Source of the DNA: Phascolarctobacterium succinatutens CAG:287
Lineage (GTDB): Bacteria > Bacillota > Negativicutes > Acidaminococcales > Acidaminococcaceae
Length of the DNA stretch: 53,126 nucleotides
Reading direction: 5' to 3'
Assembly (NCBI RefSeq): GCF_000434895.1
Contig: NZ_FR892828.1
Location: 1 to 53,126, forward strand
Shown here: positions 1 through 8,912 of the stretch, piece after piece
Numbering within the stretch: position 1 is the stretch's first letter
How the letters are laid out: each line of letters starts with the position of its first letter
Notes under the pieces: generated by a model
The model's input: the letters and a program-made list of their open reading frames with translations, nothing else
Databases searched by the model: none
What the model was told of the DNA's origin: nothing
Position numbers and translations under genes: made by a program

Positions 1-1456
1 TCTGTGGCTGCAGAACGGTGCAACCTGGACCAACGAGCAGCAGGGTACTCTGGCCAACGTATATCAGGGTGAAAAATTCAACGGCAGCTTTGTTACTAAC
101 CTGGTTGGCGGTACCAATGCTGATAACGCAGGCCAGATTTACCAGAAGGACAGCAACAATCTGACTATCGATACTCTGTCCGGCAGCATCAGAGTTATTT
201 ATGACCATGAATTTGAAGATGCCGTAACCCGCGCAGCCGGCGACAAGAAGATTGTTTATAAAGCAGGCGACACTGTAATCAACAATGCTAAGGACGGCAG
301 CCAGGTTATCATGGCAACCGGCTCCAACGGCATTAACACCTTTGATAAGGATTCCGTTGAGGATGCATTCAAGGGACTGGCCAACAAGCTCATCTACAAG
401 GATGCAGAAAAGAACCCCGGCAACCTGAAGGCTGAGCTGCAGCTTGGCGGCGGTCTTACCGGTTCCAATGTAAGCTGGAGCGGCGATATTGAATGGGACG
501 GCAACAAAGGCTCCTACAAGCTGGATTCCGCAGAGCAGAGCATTAAGCTGCTGTATGATGAGGATGCGGTAAGTAAGGATACCCGTGCTGCTATTATGAG
601 CGGTATGGTTGGCTGGCGTAATGCTGCAACCGACACCTACAGAGCTCGTGCCGGTGCATACGGCGAAGATAACCAGGGCGTTTGGGCAAGAACCTGGGGT
701 GGCCAGAATAAATATACCGGTAACAACACCTCCTTCAAGAACAGCTACTGGGCAGGTCAGGTAGGCTACGACAAGACCTTGGCTAACGGCTGGAATGTTG
801 GCGTAGCTTTTGACTACATGACCGGCGATGATTCCTACTATGCAGGCAGCGGTGACACCAAGACCTATACTCTGGGCCTCTACGGCAGTAAGGAAATCAG
901 CAATAACGAATTCATTGATCTGACTGCTAAGGTTGGCAGAGTTTCCAATGATTTCGAAACCAAGGATATCCTTGGCAGAACCGTTAAGGGTGACTACAAG
1001 GCTAACGGCTTCAGCTTCTCCGGCCAGTACAGCAAACGCTTCGGCAGTGAAGCAGCAGGCTACTTCGAGCCTCAGGCACAGCTGACCATCGGCAGACTGG
1101 GCAGCTGCGACTTTGACAGCACCGGCACTCTGGAAGGCCATATTTCTCAGGATGCCTTCACCAGCATTGTCGGCAGACTGGGTATCGAAGCAGGTCAGGC
1201 AAGCGATCACGGCAGATACTTTGCCCGTCTGAGCCTGTCCCACGAGTTTGCCGGTAACGTTGATACTCACTTCAGCGACAGCTCCGCAAGCATGACCAGA
1301 GAGTTCAACCTCGACGGCACCTGGTGCGACCTGACTGTCGGCGGTACCTATGACCTGAGCGATAAGGTTTCCTTCTACGGTGATGTAACCAAGACCTTGA
1401 CCGGTGATTACAAGCAGGATTGGAAGGTTAACGCAGGCTTGAGATTCACTTTCTAA
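1..1456 (+). CDS. Autotransporter outer-membrane protein, 5' truncated by window edge
   Basis: The frame that ends at 1456 is open to the window edge (first full codon at base 2), so only the last 484 residues are visible. The first methionine at 311 is internal, not a start. The upstream part is a Gly/Asn/Asp-rich passenger. From roughly residue 220 of the visible part the sequence has alternating aromatic/polar strands (VGVAFDYMTGD, YGSKEISNNEF, GLRFTF) typical of the type V autotransporter beta-barrel, and it ends in phenylalanine as outer-membrane barrels do. Expected role: barrel inserts in the outer membrane and exposes the passenger. Coding is GC-richer and more codon-biased than most of the window, which suggests strong expression. 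Passenger function cannot be judged. Confidence 0.85.
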   Translation, partial: LWLQNGATWTNEQQGTLANVYQGEKFNGSFVTNLVGGTNADNAGQIYQKDSNNLTIDTLSGSIRVIYDHEFEDAVTRAAGDKKIVYKAGDTVINNAKDGSQVIMATGSNGINTFDKDSVEDAFKGLANKLIYKDAEKNPGNLKAELQLGGGLTGSNVSWSGDIEWDGNKGSYKLDSAEQSIKLLYDEDAVSKDTRAAIMSGMVGWRNAATDTYRARAGAYGEDNQGVWARTWGGQNKYTGNNTSFKNSYWAGQVGYDKTLANGWNVGVAFDYMTGDDSYYAGSGDTKTYTLGLYGSKEISNNEFIDLTAKVGRVSNDFETKDILGRTVKGDYKANGFSFSGQYSKRFGSEAAGYFEPQAQLTIGRLGSCDFDSTGTLEGHISQDAFTSIVGRLGIEAGQASDHGRYFARLSLSHEFAGNVDTHFSDSSASMTREFNLDGTWCDLTVGGTYDLSDKVSFYGDVTKTLTGDYKQDWKVNAGLRFTF

Positions 1457-1466
1457 AATAATTTTC

Positions 1467-1493
1467 CTGGCGGGGGCGCTAAGCCCCTGCCAG
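1467..1493 (+). terminator. GC-rich hairpin after the autotransporter, no U-run
   Basis: CTGGC-GGGGGC pairs with GCCCC-T-GCCAG around a short loop, 11 bases after the stop codon. No T-tract follows, so it may be a partial terminator or an mRNA 3'-end stabiliser that lets some transcription continue into the next two genes. Confidence 0.5.
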
Positions 1494-1527
1494 CTATAAA
1501 ACAATCAGTGACAGGAGATAGAAAATA

Positions 1528-2031
1528 ATGGCTGAAGAAATTAAAGATACCGAAGTTAAGGAAGAAACAGCAGAAGTAACCGCTGCAGCAGAAAAGGCAG
1601 AAGAAACCCTGGCAATGAAGAAGCTCACCGCTTTAAAGGAATTTGCCGATGCGCATGAAATCAGCGGTCTGCAATATCTGCAGATTAACGAGGCAAACCT
1701 GCTCGTCAACACCAGACTGCTGGTTGAAGGCCAGACCTTGCCGCTGTTTATCGTGGTAAACAATTCCGTTTACACCTATCTGCAGGCACATCTGGTAACT
1801 CTTACCGAGGAAAAGAAGGCTGCAACCTTAAGCTATCTGAACGAGCTGAACAACGAATTCAATATGCTTAAATACAGCATCAATCCGCAGGGTAACGTAA
1901 TTCTTACCTTCAGCATTCCCGCAGGTGACGATAAATTCGACCCGGCATTGGTATTTGCTCTCGTTGACCAGCTGAAGGCACATCTGGATACGCATTATTC
2001 CGCTCTGATGGAAAAAATCTGGAGCAAATAA
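1528..2031 (+). CDS. Small cytosolic protein, YbjN-like fold suspected
   Basis: 167 residues. The N-terminal ~35 residues are charged and Glu/Ala-rich (probably helical or disordered). The rest alternates short strands and helices (LFIVVNNSVYTYLQAHL, GNVILTFSIPAG, DPALVFALVDQLKAHLD) in a pattern resembling YbjN/type III-chaperone-like domains. No signal peptide or membrane segment is visible. RBS GACAGGAG lies just before the ATG at 1528. It sits 71 bp after the autotransporter and 27 bp before a TonB receptor gene, so it is probably co-transcribed with the receptor and may support envelope protein traffic; that role is inference. I cannot assign a function. Confidence 0.7.
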   Translation: MAEEIKDTEVKEETAEVTAAAEKAEETLAMKKLTALKEFADAHEISGLQYLQINEANLLVNTRLLVEGQTLPLFIVVNNSVYTYLQAHLVTLTEEKKAATLSYLNELNNEFNMLKYSINPQGNVILTFSIPAGDDKFDPALVFALVDQLKAHLDTHYSALMEKIWSK

Positions 2032-2058
2032 TTTTTTGATTGTTGAGAAGGTATATCT

Positions 2059-3999
2059 ATGATGAGAAAATCTTATAAAAAGAAATTTTGTCTGGCAGCA
2101 GCAAGCTCCATAATGGCTATGAGCTTTGCCGGTTATGCTTTTGCTGCCGATGCTACGGCAGATGATGCGGATACTATGGAGTTTACGCTTGACTCTATGG
2201 TTGTAACCGCAAGCCGTATCCCGACCAAAATCACCGAAGCTAAGGCCGATATCAGCGTTATTACGCGTAAGGATATCGAGCAGATGCATATGAGCAGCGT
2301 GGAAGAGGTATTGCGTACTGTTCCCGGCGTACAGTTCATGAACTACGGCGGCAACGGCGGTATGAACGCCAACATGAGCGGTATCCGTATCAACGGCAGC
2401 AAGGAAGTTGTCGTTCTGGTTGACGGTGTCCGTGTGAACGAATTTCAGGGCAGTGATTCCGGTTACTTCTTTGCGGCATTGACCAATAATACAGATAATA
2501 TCGAACGCGTTGAAGTACTGCGCGGCGGTGCCGGTACGCTTTACGGCAGCGGTGCCAAGGGCGGTGTTATCAATATCATTACCCGCAAAATTAACGATAA
2601 CAAAACCAGCATTGATGTTTCTGCTGGCAATTTCAGCACCAAACAATATAAGCTGAATACCCAAGGTCGTCAGGGCAAGGTGGGCTACCATGTTTATTAT
2701 GATGATAAGCACAGCGGTGACTTTAAGGATGGCTCCGGTAAAAAATGGCAGAGCGATATTGACAGCAAATCTGTCGGCCTGAAGGTAAATTATGATATCA
2801 ATGCGGATCATAAGCTGAGCCTGAGCTATGACAGGACTAAATCCGATTTTAACGGCTATGATTATATTTACCATAACAACTATAGGGGCGATTATAAAAA
2901 CGATTCCATTACCTTCAAGGATGATTTAACCTTGTCGGATAAGTGGAGCAACAGCTTTACCTATCGCCGTAGCAACACCGAAGGTCAGTATGCGCAGAAT
3001 AATCACACTCTGTTCAATGCCGATGCCGATTATACCTATGACTTTATCAGTGATCAGGTAACATATCTCACCAACAGACATAACGTAGTTTTCGGCGTTG
3101 ATTATGCTCACGGCAAGGACAACGCTGCTAAAGCGTTGGTTGGCACAAGCGGTAAGCCGGCAAACTTCAAGATGAAGAACACCTCCTACTATGTACAGGA
3201 TGACTGGAAAATTATTCCGCATGTAACCTTGTCCGGCGGCTTGCGCTATGACCGCCCCAGCAACAGCGGTCAGACAGGTGCAACCTTGGAAAGCCACACC
3301 TCCAAGAGCTACAAGCTGAGCTGGGATATTACCGATAAGGATATTCTTTATGCAGGTCGCAGTGATTTCTTTATTCTGCCGAGCATGTATCAGCTGACTA
3401 ACAGACAATACGGTAACGCATCCTTGAAGCCCGCTTACGGCCGTACTTCTACCATCGGCTACAGCAAGAGCTTTGATGACTATAATATCTTTACCTTTAA
3501 TTGGTTTGAAACCAAAACCGAACGCGGTATTGGTCTTACCGCTGCAGGCTATGTAAATACCAGAGGCATGTCGCGTGGCTGGAATGCACAGTTCATGACA
3601 CAGCTGGGTGAGCACTGGAATGCCAATATCGGTTGGGGACATCTTTACCAGTACGAAGATGAGGATACCTATAGCTATGGTTATTCCCCGAAGGATTTGG
3701 CTACCTTCGCCGTATACTACGACTATGCCAAGGTTAAGGCAGGATTGGACGGCTACTACTTCTTCCGTCGTGTAAATCCGAATTACCCGAACGGCTGGCC
3801 GGCAGATGATTATGCTATCTTTAATATGAGTGCAAGCTATGCACCTACGAAGAATATCAATATCTACGCTAAGGTCAACAACCTGTTTGACAAGATGTAT
3901 TCCGAGCGTACCCACGTTATTTATGCAACCGGTCGTCCCGGTGACTGGTATTCCATGCCGGGCCGCAGCTTTGTGCTTGGTATGCAGGTTACCTTCTGA
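2059..3999 (+). CDS. TonB-dependent outer-membrane receptor (BtuB/CirA-type)
   Basis: 646 residues. Signal peptide of about 29 residues (basic KSYKKKF, hydrophobic core, cleavage near AFA-AD). A TonB-box-like DSMVVTAS is followed by a plug domain (ISVITRKDIEQM, LRTVPGVQF, GIRINGSKEVVVLVDGVRV, VEVLRGGAGTLYGSGAKGGVINIITRK) and a ~480-residue 22-strand barrel ending in VTF. The family imports scarce ligands (cobalamin, heme, Fe-siderophores) using TonB energy. A second ATG lies directly after the first (ATGATGAG); RBS GAGAAGG favours either. It is the only receptor here without a MerR-type promoter, being placed behind the autotransporter and YbjN-like genes, so it is probably controlled differently from the other three. 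Ligand unknown. Confidence 0.9.
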   Translation: MMRKSYKKKFCLAAASSIMAMSFAGYAFAADATADDADTMEFTLDSMVVTASRIPTKITEAKADISVITRKDIEQMHMSSVEEVLRTVPGVQFMNYGGNGGMNANMSGIRINGSKEVVVLVDGVRVNEFQGSDSGYFFAALTNNTDNIERVEVLRGGAGTLYGSGAKGGVINIITRKINDNKTSIDVSAGNFSTKQYKLNTQGRQGKVGYHVYYDDKHSGDFKDGSGKKWQSDIDSKSVGLKVNYDINADHKLSLSYDRTKSDFNGYDYIYHNNYRGDYKNDSITFKDDLTLSDKWSNSFTYRRSNTEGQYAQNNHTLFNADADYTYDFISDQVTYLTNRHNVVFGVDYAHGKDNAAKALVGTSGKPANFKMKNTSYYVQDDWKIIPHVTLSGGLRYDRPSNSGQTGATLESHTSKSYKLSWDITDKDILYAGRSDFFILPSMYQLTNRQYGNASLKPAYGRTSTIGYSKSFDDYNIFTFNWFETKTERGIGLTAAGYVNTRGMSRGWNAQFMTQLGEHWNANIGWGHLYQYEDEDTYSYGYSPKDLATFAVYYDYAKVKAGLDGYYFFRRVNPNYPNGWPADDYAIFNMSASYAPTKNINIYAKVNNLFDKMYSERTHVIYATGRPGDWYSMPGRSFVLGMQVTF

Positions 4000-4097
4000 T
4001 TTTATTTCAGCTCTCTAATATTTTTCATAACAAGCTGTGGCGCTGCTTGTGCAGCGCTGCAGCAAACTCCAAATAAACTCATAAACTTTCATAAAGC

Positions 4098-4140
4098 AAA
4101 ACAGCTCCGGAATGCGTGGTGCATTTCGGAGCTGTTTTGT
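4098..4140. terminator. Bidirectional rho-independent terminator
   Basis: Perfect 12-bp stem AAAACAGCTCCG / CGGAGCTGTTTT with A-run on the left and T-run on the right. It sits between the TonB receptor (plus strand) and the convergent ATPase gene (minus strand) and can serve both. Confidence 0.9.
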
Positions 4141-4152
4141 TTGTGTTAAAGC

Positions 4153-5804
4153 TTAATTTGTTGCGATTTCTACTTTCTTGCCACTGAAGGCAATGCCGTA
4201 TTTGTAAATAGTTTTGATACTTTTTTTTTGCTTTCAATCTGCGCTAAGGCGTTAGCTGCCAAAGCTTTCAGCTTTTCTTCCGTCGCATCCTTAGCAGCCT
4301 TGATTTCAATAATGATGCCTGGCATAGCAGCAGTTTTAGGCTGTAACTGGATATCATAGCGTCCTTCACCGCTCTCGCGATTGGAGAGAAGGTAATAATC
4401 AGAAGAAAAAATAATACTCATGCCTAGAAGCAAACCGTGATAATAGTTTTCCTTCAAACCGTCGTAATAGCTTATGGATTCCATGAGAAATGTTTTTAAA
4501 GCTATTTTGAGGGAAGCAGTATTTTTAGTGACTAATGCCTGGTTAAGCGTGTGGACGATATTTTCGCCGATATGGTTACTTAATAGGGAGAGTATTTCAT
4601 TGCAATAAACGCTTTGAACCTCTTTATTGGGAATAGCAAGCTGGCAGATATACGTACCTTGCTCATCTATAGTAGTGTTAACGGATTTCAGATAGCCTGT
4701 CATGAGCAGGAAGCTAAAAATGTTACTTTCCATGTTCTTGAGATTAGGATAAATGATATTTGTGTTGATTATGGAGTCTAAAGTAATACCATTTAATAAT
4801 TCTCTTAAACTTTCACAGGTATCGGTGTTGAGGTTTTGCAATATCTCATGAATAACTGCATTACCAGAGGTCTGCACCCAATAGGGTAGAGCTGTACAGT
4901 TGTTGCCGAAATAGTACAATACAGACCAAGGATTATAAATTTCCGTATTGCCAAACTTATAACCATCGTACCATTGTTGAATTTCTGAGAGCTTATCAAC
5001 AGCGTGATAATAATCTGCCATAGTCTGTACTTCCTCGGCAGTAAAGCCAAAATAATTACTGAACTGAGTATCAAGAACTGAATATATACGAATATTATTC
5101 AGTCCGCTGAAAATACTTTCTTTGGCGATGCGCAAAATGCCTGTGAGAACTGCCAACGTAACATGGGGATTGTCTTTGAGTGCAGAGGAAAAAAGAATTC
5201 TGATAAACTCAACCACCTGCTGATAATAGCTATTGACATAGCCTTCCTGAATAGGTGTATCATATTCATCAATAATAATAATAGGCGCAAGCTTGTGATG
5301 TGCATGGAGCATTCTGCTGAGAGCGCCGAGACTGAAAAGATAATTGGCATCAGAGGCAGTGTCATTGACGATTTTTTGATAAAGGTTTGTGTCAGCCTTA
5401 GTGAGTTCAGTGCTTTTTTCTAGCTCTGGATGTCTGGCATATTCATTTCTGATGACTTCCTTTAACAGCTCTAAAGCAATTTCCCAATTAGAAAATTTAA
5501 CGTCCTTTAGAGAAAGAAAAATAATAGGATATTTTCCCTGCTGACTTGTGTATTTTTCGCCTGCCTGCCAAATTTTTTTATCTTTGAAATATTTGCTGGT
5601 ATCTTCAGGTGTCTTTTCAAAGAATGTGCGCAGCATGTCCATATTCAGCGTTTTGCCGAAACGTCTGGGGCGCGTGAAGAGGGTAATGACAGCGCGTTCG
5701 TCGAGAAGCTCTTTAATCAGAAGCGTTTTATCGACATAATAGTATTCCGTGCTTACGAGCTTGTAATTCGATGCGCCGATAGGCAAAGGTAATTTATTTT
5801 GCAT
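4153..5804 (-). CDS. AAA-ATPase-like protein with C-terminal PD-(D/E)XK nuclease domain, frameshift near the end
   Basis: Start ATG at 5804 follows GAGGAGG; the open frame further upstream lacks an RBS. The N-terminal half has the AAA-ATPase-like domain (KLVSTEYYYVDKTLLIKEL, TRPRRFGKT nucleotide loop, IIIIDEYDTPI Walker B). The C-terminal half has the PD-(D/E)XK signature GRYDIQLQP...IIIEIKAAK. The family is abundant in gut anaerobes and its function is poorly known. As written the frame ends at 4170 with an atypical tail. A run of nine A (T at 4221-4229 on the plus strand) shifts it: with ten (or seven) A the tail becomes the family-typical IYKYGIAFSGKKVEI and stops at 4153-4155. So the gene is either slightly damaged or carries a homopolymer miscall. 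Part of it is duplicated at 7601-7637. Confidence 0.85.
5461..5497. repeat. 37-bp segment inside the ATPase gene, duplicated at 7601-7637
   Basis: These 37 bases are identical to 7601-7637. Here they are coding sequence of the ATPase/PD-(D/E)XK gene; at the second site they stand alone, so the second copy is the derived scrap. Confidence 0.9.
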
Positions 5805-5918
5805 GGAGTATAGCCTCCTCTCGTTCGTTATGCATATACATCGTAATTCGTATTTTCTTATATTATAGCATTTTTTCAGGGCTGTTAGTAGTAGATAGAA
5901 AATTTTCCTGAGCACGCA

Positions 5919-6021
5919 TTAACACAAAACGAGATTTTTTAACAGCGAAAATCTACACAAAACGAGATTTTTAAAATGGCATTTTCTACACAAAACGAGA
6001 TTTTTTAGCGTACTAAAGTAA
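5919..6021. repeat. Repeat array A: three 19-bp units, 103-bp block repeated at 7445-7547
   Basis: Units ACACAAAACGAGATTTTTT start at 5922, 5954 and 5988 (steps 32 and 34 bp, about three helical turns). The whole block differs from 7445-7547 at only three positions. It runs into the last codons of the DUF4143-type ATPase gene (stop at 6013-6015), so each array copy includes the 3' end of such a gene. Confidence 0.95.
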
Positions 6022-7362
6022 AGGCGTCATATAAAGAGGCAAATATACAATGCCGTCTTCTTCCTTTAGGTCGCTGGTATGCAGGACGTAAGGCGTGTGT
6101 AGCTGTTCAGTATATTTATTGATGAATTTGCGGATAGAGGATAAGGTATAATTTTTGCTGGACTTTACTTCGATAGGGGAGATGTTATGCCTATTGCTGA
6201 TTTTACTTTTGGCAATGAGAAAATCAATTTCCATACGTGAAGCTACATCATCACGGGAAGCATTGGCGTAAAAGTAGAGCTTGTGACCACTGGCAACAAG
6301 CATTTGTGCTACAGTGTTTTCCACAATCATGCCTCTGTTTACCTCCAATTTGTCGAACAAGAGCTTTTTATAAATTTCTTCACTGACCAGATTGTTTTCA
6401 TCAAAGGCATGGCTGATGAGCAGACCGGTATCGGCCATATAGCATTTCAGCAGTCGTTTATCAAGATTTAAACGCAAACCTATATTAGGTTCGGTAGAAT
6501 TATAGCAGTTATTAGCTATCATGGCATCAGAGAGCCAGAAGATGGCGTCTTTGTATTCATTGAAACGGGCGCCTTGCTTAATAGATGAAAGCTTGAAATG
6601 CTGGTGCTGATTTTTGAGCTGTGAAGGAATTTCCTCGAAAATAGCTTCTACGTCTAACGCATAATTGTCAGCGTGCTTGCGGATATCGTCACGATATAAA
6701 TTCAGAATCCTGCGCTTAGCCTTATCGACTTTGTCGAAATTATTGGTCTTGATGAAGGTGTCAACAGCTTGTGGCATGCCGCCGACGATGATGTATTGGC
6801 GCAGATAGTTCATAGCTTTGCGATGCAGAGCCTGACCGAGAGGACGCTTTTTTTCAAAGCAGTCGCGAATTACATTCATTAACGTTTCGTTGCCTAGGGC
6901 CCAGAGAAATTCTTCAAAGTCAAGAGGGTACATTTCCAGATGATCTTCTTCTGAGGGAATGAGAATATCTTTGACATTTTTCTTTATGGATATTAATGAA
7001 CCTGTTTCAATATAATCATAACGTCCGTCGGCAACAAGGTATTTGATAGCAGAACGTGCGCGGGGGAAGAGCTGTACTTCGTCTAAAATAATTAATGTTT
7101 GGCGAGGGTATAGCTTGACATTATAAATGCTTGATAAATAGAGGAAGAAGGTATCTAGGTCGGTAAGGAAATGCTCGAATAAATCCTTTACTTCGTTAGA
7201 TGCTTGGTTGAAGTCGATTAAGATATAAGATTTATATTCAGCCTTAGCAAATTGCTCCACAATATAGCTTTTTCCGACACGGCGGGCGCCTTTGATGAGT
7301 AGTGCGGACTCGCCGTTATTTTTTTTCCATTCCGTTAATTTATCATAAATTTTTCTGCGCAT
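6013..7362 (-). CDS. AAA+ ATPase with DUF4143 domain
   Basis: 449 residues, start ATG at 7362 behind AAGGAGC. P-loop GARRVGKS at residues 25-32, Walker B LIILDEVQLFP near residue 92, sensor-like IETGSLIS, then the C-terminal DUF4143 region (IVENTVAQMLVASGH, ASRMEIDFLIAK, SPIEVKSSKNYTLSSIRKF) that resembles a PD-(D/E)XK-type fold with the D...E.K pattern. These proteins are widespread in anaerobes and no cellular role is settled. Both ends of this gene are bounded by arrays of the same 19-bp repeat, a layout that suggests the repeats belong with the gene as binding sites, regulatory sites or recombination boundaries. Unrelated in sequence to the neighbouring ATPase at 4153-5804, but similar in type to the protein at 51703-52926. 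Confidence 0.88.
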   Translation of the reverse strand: MRRKIYDKLTEWKKNNGESALLIKGARRVGKSYIVEQFAKAEYKSYILIDFNQASNEVKDLFEHFLTDLDTFFLYLSSIYNVKLYPRQTLIILDEVQLFPRARSAIKYLVADGRYDYIETGSLISIKKNVKDILIPSEEDHLEMYPLDFEEFLWALGNETLMNVIRDCFEKKRPLGQALHRKAMNYLRQYIIVGGMPQAVDTFIKTNNFDKVDKAKRRILNLYRDDIRKHADNYALDVEAIFEEIPSQLKNQHQHFKLSSIKQGARFNEYKDAIFWLSDAMIANNCYNSTEPNIGLRLNLDKRLLKCYMADTGLLISHAFDENNLVSEEIYKKLLFDKLEVNRGMIVENTVAQMLVASGHKLYFYANASRDDVASRMEIDFLIAKSKISNRHNISPIEVKSSKNYTLSSIRKFINKYTEQLHTPYVLHTSDLKEEDGIVYLPLYMTPLL

Positions 7363-7381
7363 GGCTTCAGCTCCTTATATA

Positions 7382-7547
7382 ACATAAAACGCGATTTTTT
7401 AAACAACATTTTCTACACAAAACGAGATTTTTTCTACGTCTATTTTAACACAAAACGAGATTTTTTAACAGCGAAAATCTACACAAAACGAGATTTTTAA
7501 AGTGGCATTTTCTACATAAAACGAGATTTTTTAGCGTGCTAAAGTAA
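7382..7547. repeat. Repeat array B: five 19-bp units upstream of the ATPase gene
   Basis: Units start at 7382 (ACATAAAACGCGATTTTTT), 7415, 7448, 7480 and 7514, steps of 33, 33, 32 and 34 bp. The last three plus flank (7445-7547) match array A in 100 of 103 positions. The match extends over what would be the final codons and stop of an ATPase gene, although no such gene remains to the right. The first two units lie just before the RBS of the existing ATPase gene, on its template side. Confidence 0.93.
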
Positions 7548-7600
7548 TTTGCTACAAAAATCTTGATAGTAGAAGCACTATATGCAGCACTTTCCGAACT

Positions 7601-7637
7601 TTTAACAGCTCTAAAGCAATTTCCCAATTAGAAAATT
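7601..7637. repeat. Orphan 37-bp fragment of the 4153-5804 ATPase gene
   Basis: Identical to 5461-5497 and joined abruptly to unrelated sequence on both sides, 14 bp before the cbiZ-like promoter. It is a scar of a duplication or deletion that involved the ATPase genes and the repeat arrays. The 7548-7600 stretch holds nothing I recognise. Confidence 0.88.
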
Positions 7638-7650
7638 CACAGTGAATTAC

Positions 7651-7681
7651 TTGACACTACTACTACTATATACTGTAAACT
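7651..7681 (+). promoter_or_regulatory. MerR-type 19-bp-spacer promoter for the cbiZ-like gene
   Basis: TTGACA, 19 bp, TAAACT. The spacer carries the CTATATACTG half of the dyad seen at the sister promoters. A 19-bp spacer is the hallmark of MerR-activated promoters. Confidence 0.75.
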
Positions 7682-7716
7682 ATCTTCTGTATTATACACA
7701 TTCAAGGAGGCTGATT

Positions 7717-8820
7717 ATGTCGGAACATTTATGTACCTTGTCGACAGGAGATAAGGTTTATTTTTACGATAAAAGCATCGTTATCTATTTTTCAGGAGCG
7801 CGCAAAATCTTAAGCACATCGCTATATAATGGCGGTTACCATGATGATTACACTGCCGTATATAATTATGATGCCAAGCAGGGAGCAGGCATGCCCTGCG
7901 AAATGCTGGCGGATACCTATGTGGAGCACATGCGCCTTGTATCCAAGCGCCTGGCGCTGGACCCGGACAAGGTGAGCGGCATGGGTACGGCGGCAAGCAT
8001 GGAAAACGCTGTTGTTGAAACACTGAGCTTTAAGGAGCTGACTGTAACTGCCATCGTAACCGGCGGCATTGAAACAAATGGCGGGCGCGCAGGTGACCCT
8101 GCTGATTACTACAAGCCGCAGCCTAAGCCGGTGAAGTACGGAACAATTAATATTATGCTGCTGTTGGACTGCGATATGCCGGAAGGTACAATGGCGCGTG
8201 CCCTAGTGACCTGCACCGAGGCCAAGACTGCTGCCATTCAGGAGCTGCTGGAGGGCAGTAAATACTCTAATGGTATCGCTACCGGCTCAGGTACAGACCA
8301 GACGATTGTCATTGCCAACAGTGAAAGCGAGTTGTATATGGAGGGCGCGGGTAAGCATTCCAAGCTGGGTGAGCTTATCGGCAAGGCTGTGAAGAACGCA
8401 GTAAAAAAAGCGCTCGCCAAGCAGTCCGGACTGACTCCGGCGAAGCAGCACGATGTTTTCCGCCGCCTCAAGCGTTTTGACATCAAGGCGGGCGATATGT
8501 GGCAGTCCTACAGCGCACAGGATGCTGCGGTAGTAAAGCCGGAATATCTGCTGGCAGCCGAAAAGCTGGCTAAAGAAGATATAATGCTGGTATATACTTC
8601 GCTGTATGCGCATCTTTTAGACCAGTATTTGTGGGAGCTTATCAGCGCTAAAGAAATGCAGATGGCAGGACAGCAGCTGCTGAAGGTTTTGGCTGAGCAA
8701 TATGTTGTTGAAGCAGAGTTAATCGACGAAGGCACGCTTGTTGCTATGCTTGCGGCTTGGCAGAAGCAGTTTAACAAAATTATCGTACACCGTCTGCAGC
8801 AGACTACAAAAGAGAGCTGA
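7717..8820 (+). CDS. cbiZ: Adenosylcobinamide amidohydrolase, CbiZ family
   Basis: 367 residues from ATG 7717 with AAGGAGG seven bases upstream; the frame is open 25 codons further up but lacks an RBS and would overlap the promoter. CbiZ cleaves the aminopropanol linkage of (adenosyl)cobinamide or pseudo-B12 to release cobyric acid for cobamide remodelling. Family landmarks seen: LSTSLYNGGY near residue 35, GMGTAASMENAVVE, AIVTGGIETNGGRAGDP, GTINIMLLLDCDMPEG, CTEAKTAAIQELL, GIATGSGTDQTIV and GKHSKLGELIGKAV, in that order over residues 30-255. An additional C-terminal ~110 residues (helical) follow and are not part of the core as I know it. It has its own MerR-type promoter, which places corrinoid chemistry in the same regulon as the chelatases. 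No cobalamin riboswitch precedes it. Confidence 0.85.
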   Translation: MSEHLCTLSTGDKVYFYDKSIVIYFSGARKILSTSLYNGGYHDDYTAVYNYDAKQGAGMPCEMLADTYVEHMRLVSKRLALDPDKVSGMGTAASMENAVVETLSFKELTVTAIVTGGIETNGGRAGDPADYYKPQPKPVKYGTINIMLLLDCDMPEGTMARALVTCTEAKTAAIQELLEGSKYSNGIATGSGTDQTIVIANSESELYMEGAGKHSKLGELIGKAVKNAVKKALAKQSGLTPAKQHDVFRRLKRFDIKAGDMWQSYSAQDAAVVKPEYLLAAEKLAKEDIMLVYTSLYAHLLDQYLWELISAKEMQMAGQQLLKVLAEQYVVEAELIDEGTLVAMLAAWQKQFNKIIVHRLQQTTKES

Positions 8821-8848
8821 TATCATGTGATAAAGACAAAATATACGC

Positions 8849-8879
8849 TTGACCTTATAGCGGGAATATAGTGTATATT
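8849..8879 (+). promoter_or_regulatory. MerR-type 19-bp-spacer promoter for the small His protein
   Basis: TTGACC, 19 bp (containing CTTATAGCGGGAATATAG), TATATT. Transcript would start about 25 bases before the gene's RBS. Confidence 0.78.
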
Positions 8880-8912
8880 ATGGTTGTAATCAAAGGAAGT
8901 GAGGTGAATAAT

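Noticed and set aside
5919..7547. CRISPR array
   Set aside because: Units of 19 bp with ~14-bp intervals that are themselves repeated between arrays; no unique spacers, and no cas genes nearby.
7445..7627. Minus-strand gene for a KNLVLCR-repeat peptide
   Set aside because: It is only the translation of the DNA repeat array and a gene scrap; no RBS or promoter supports it.
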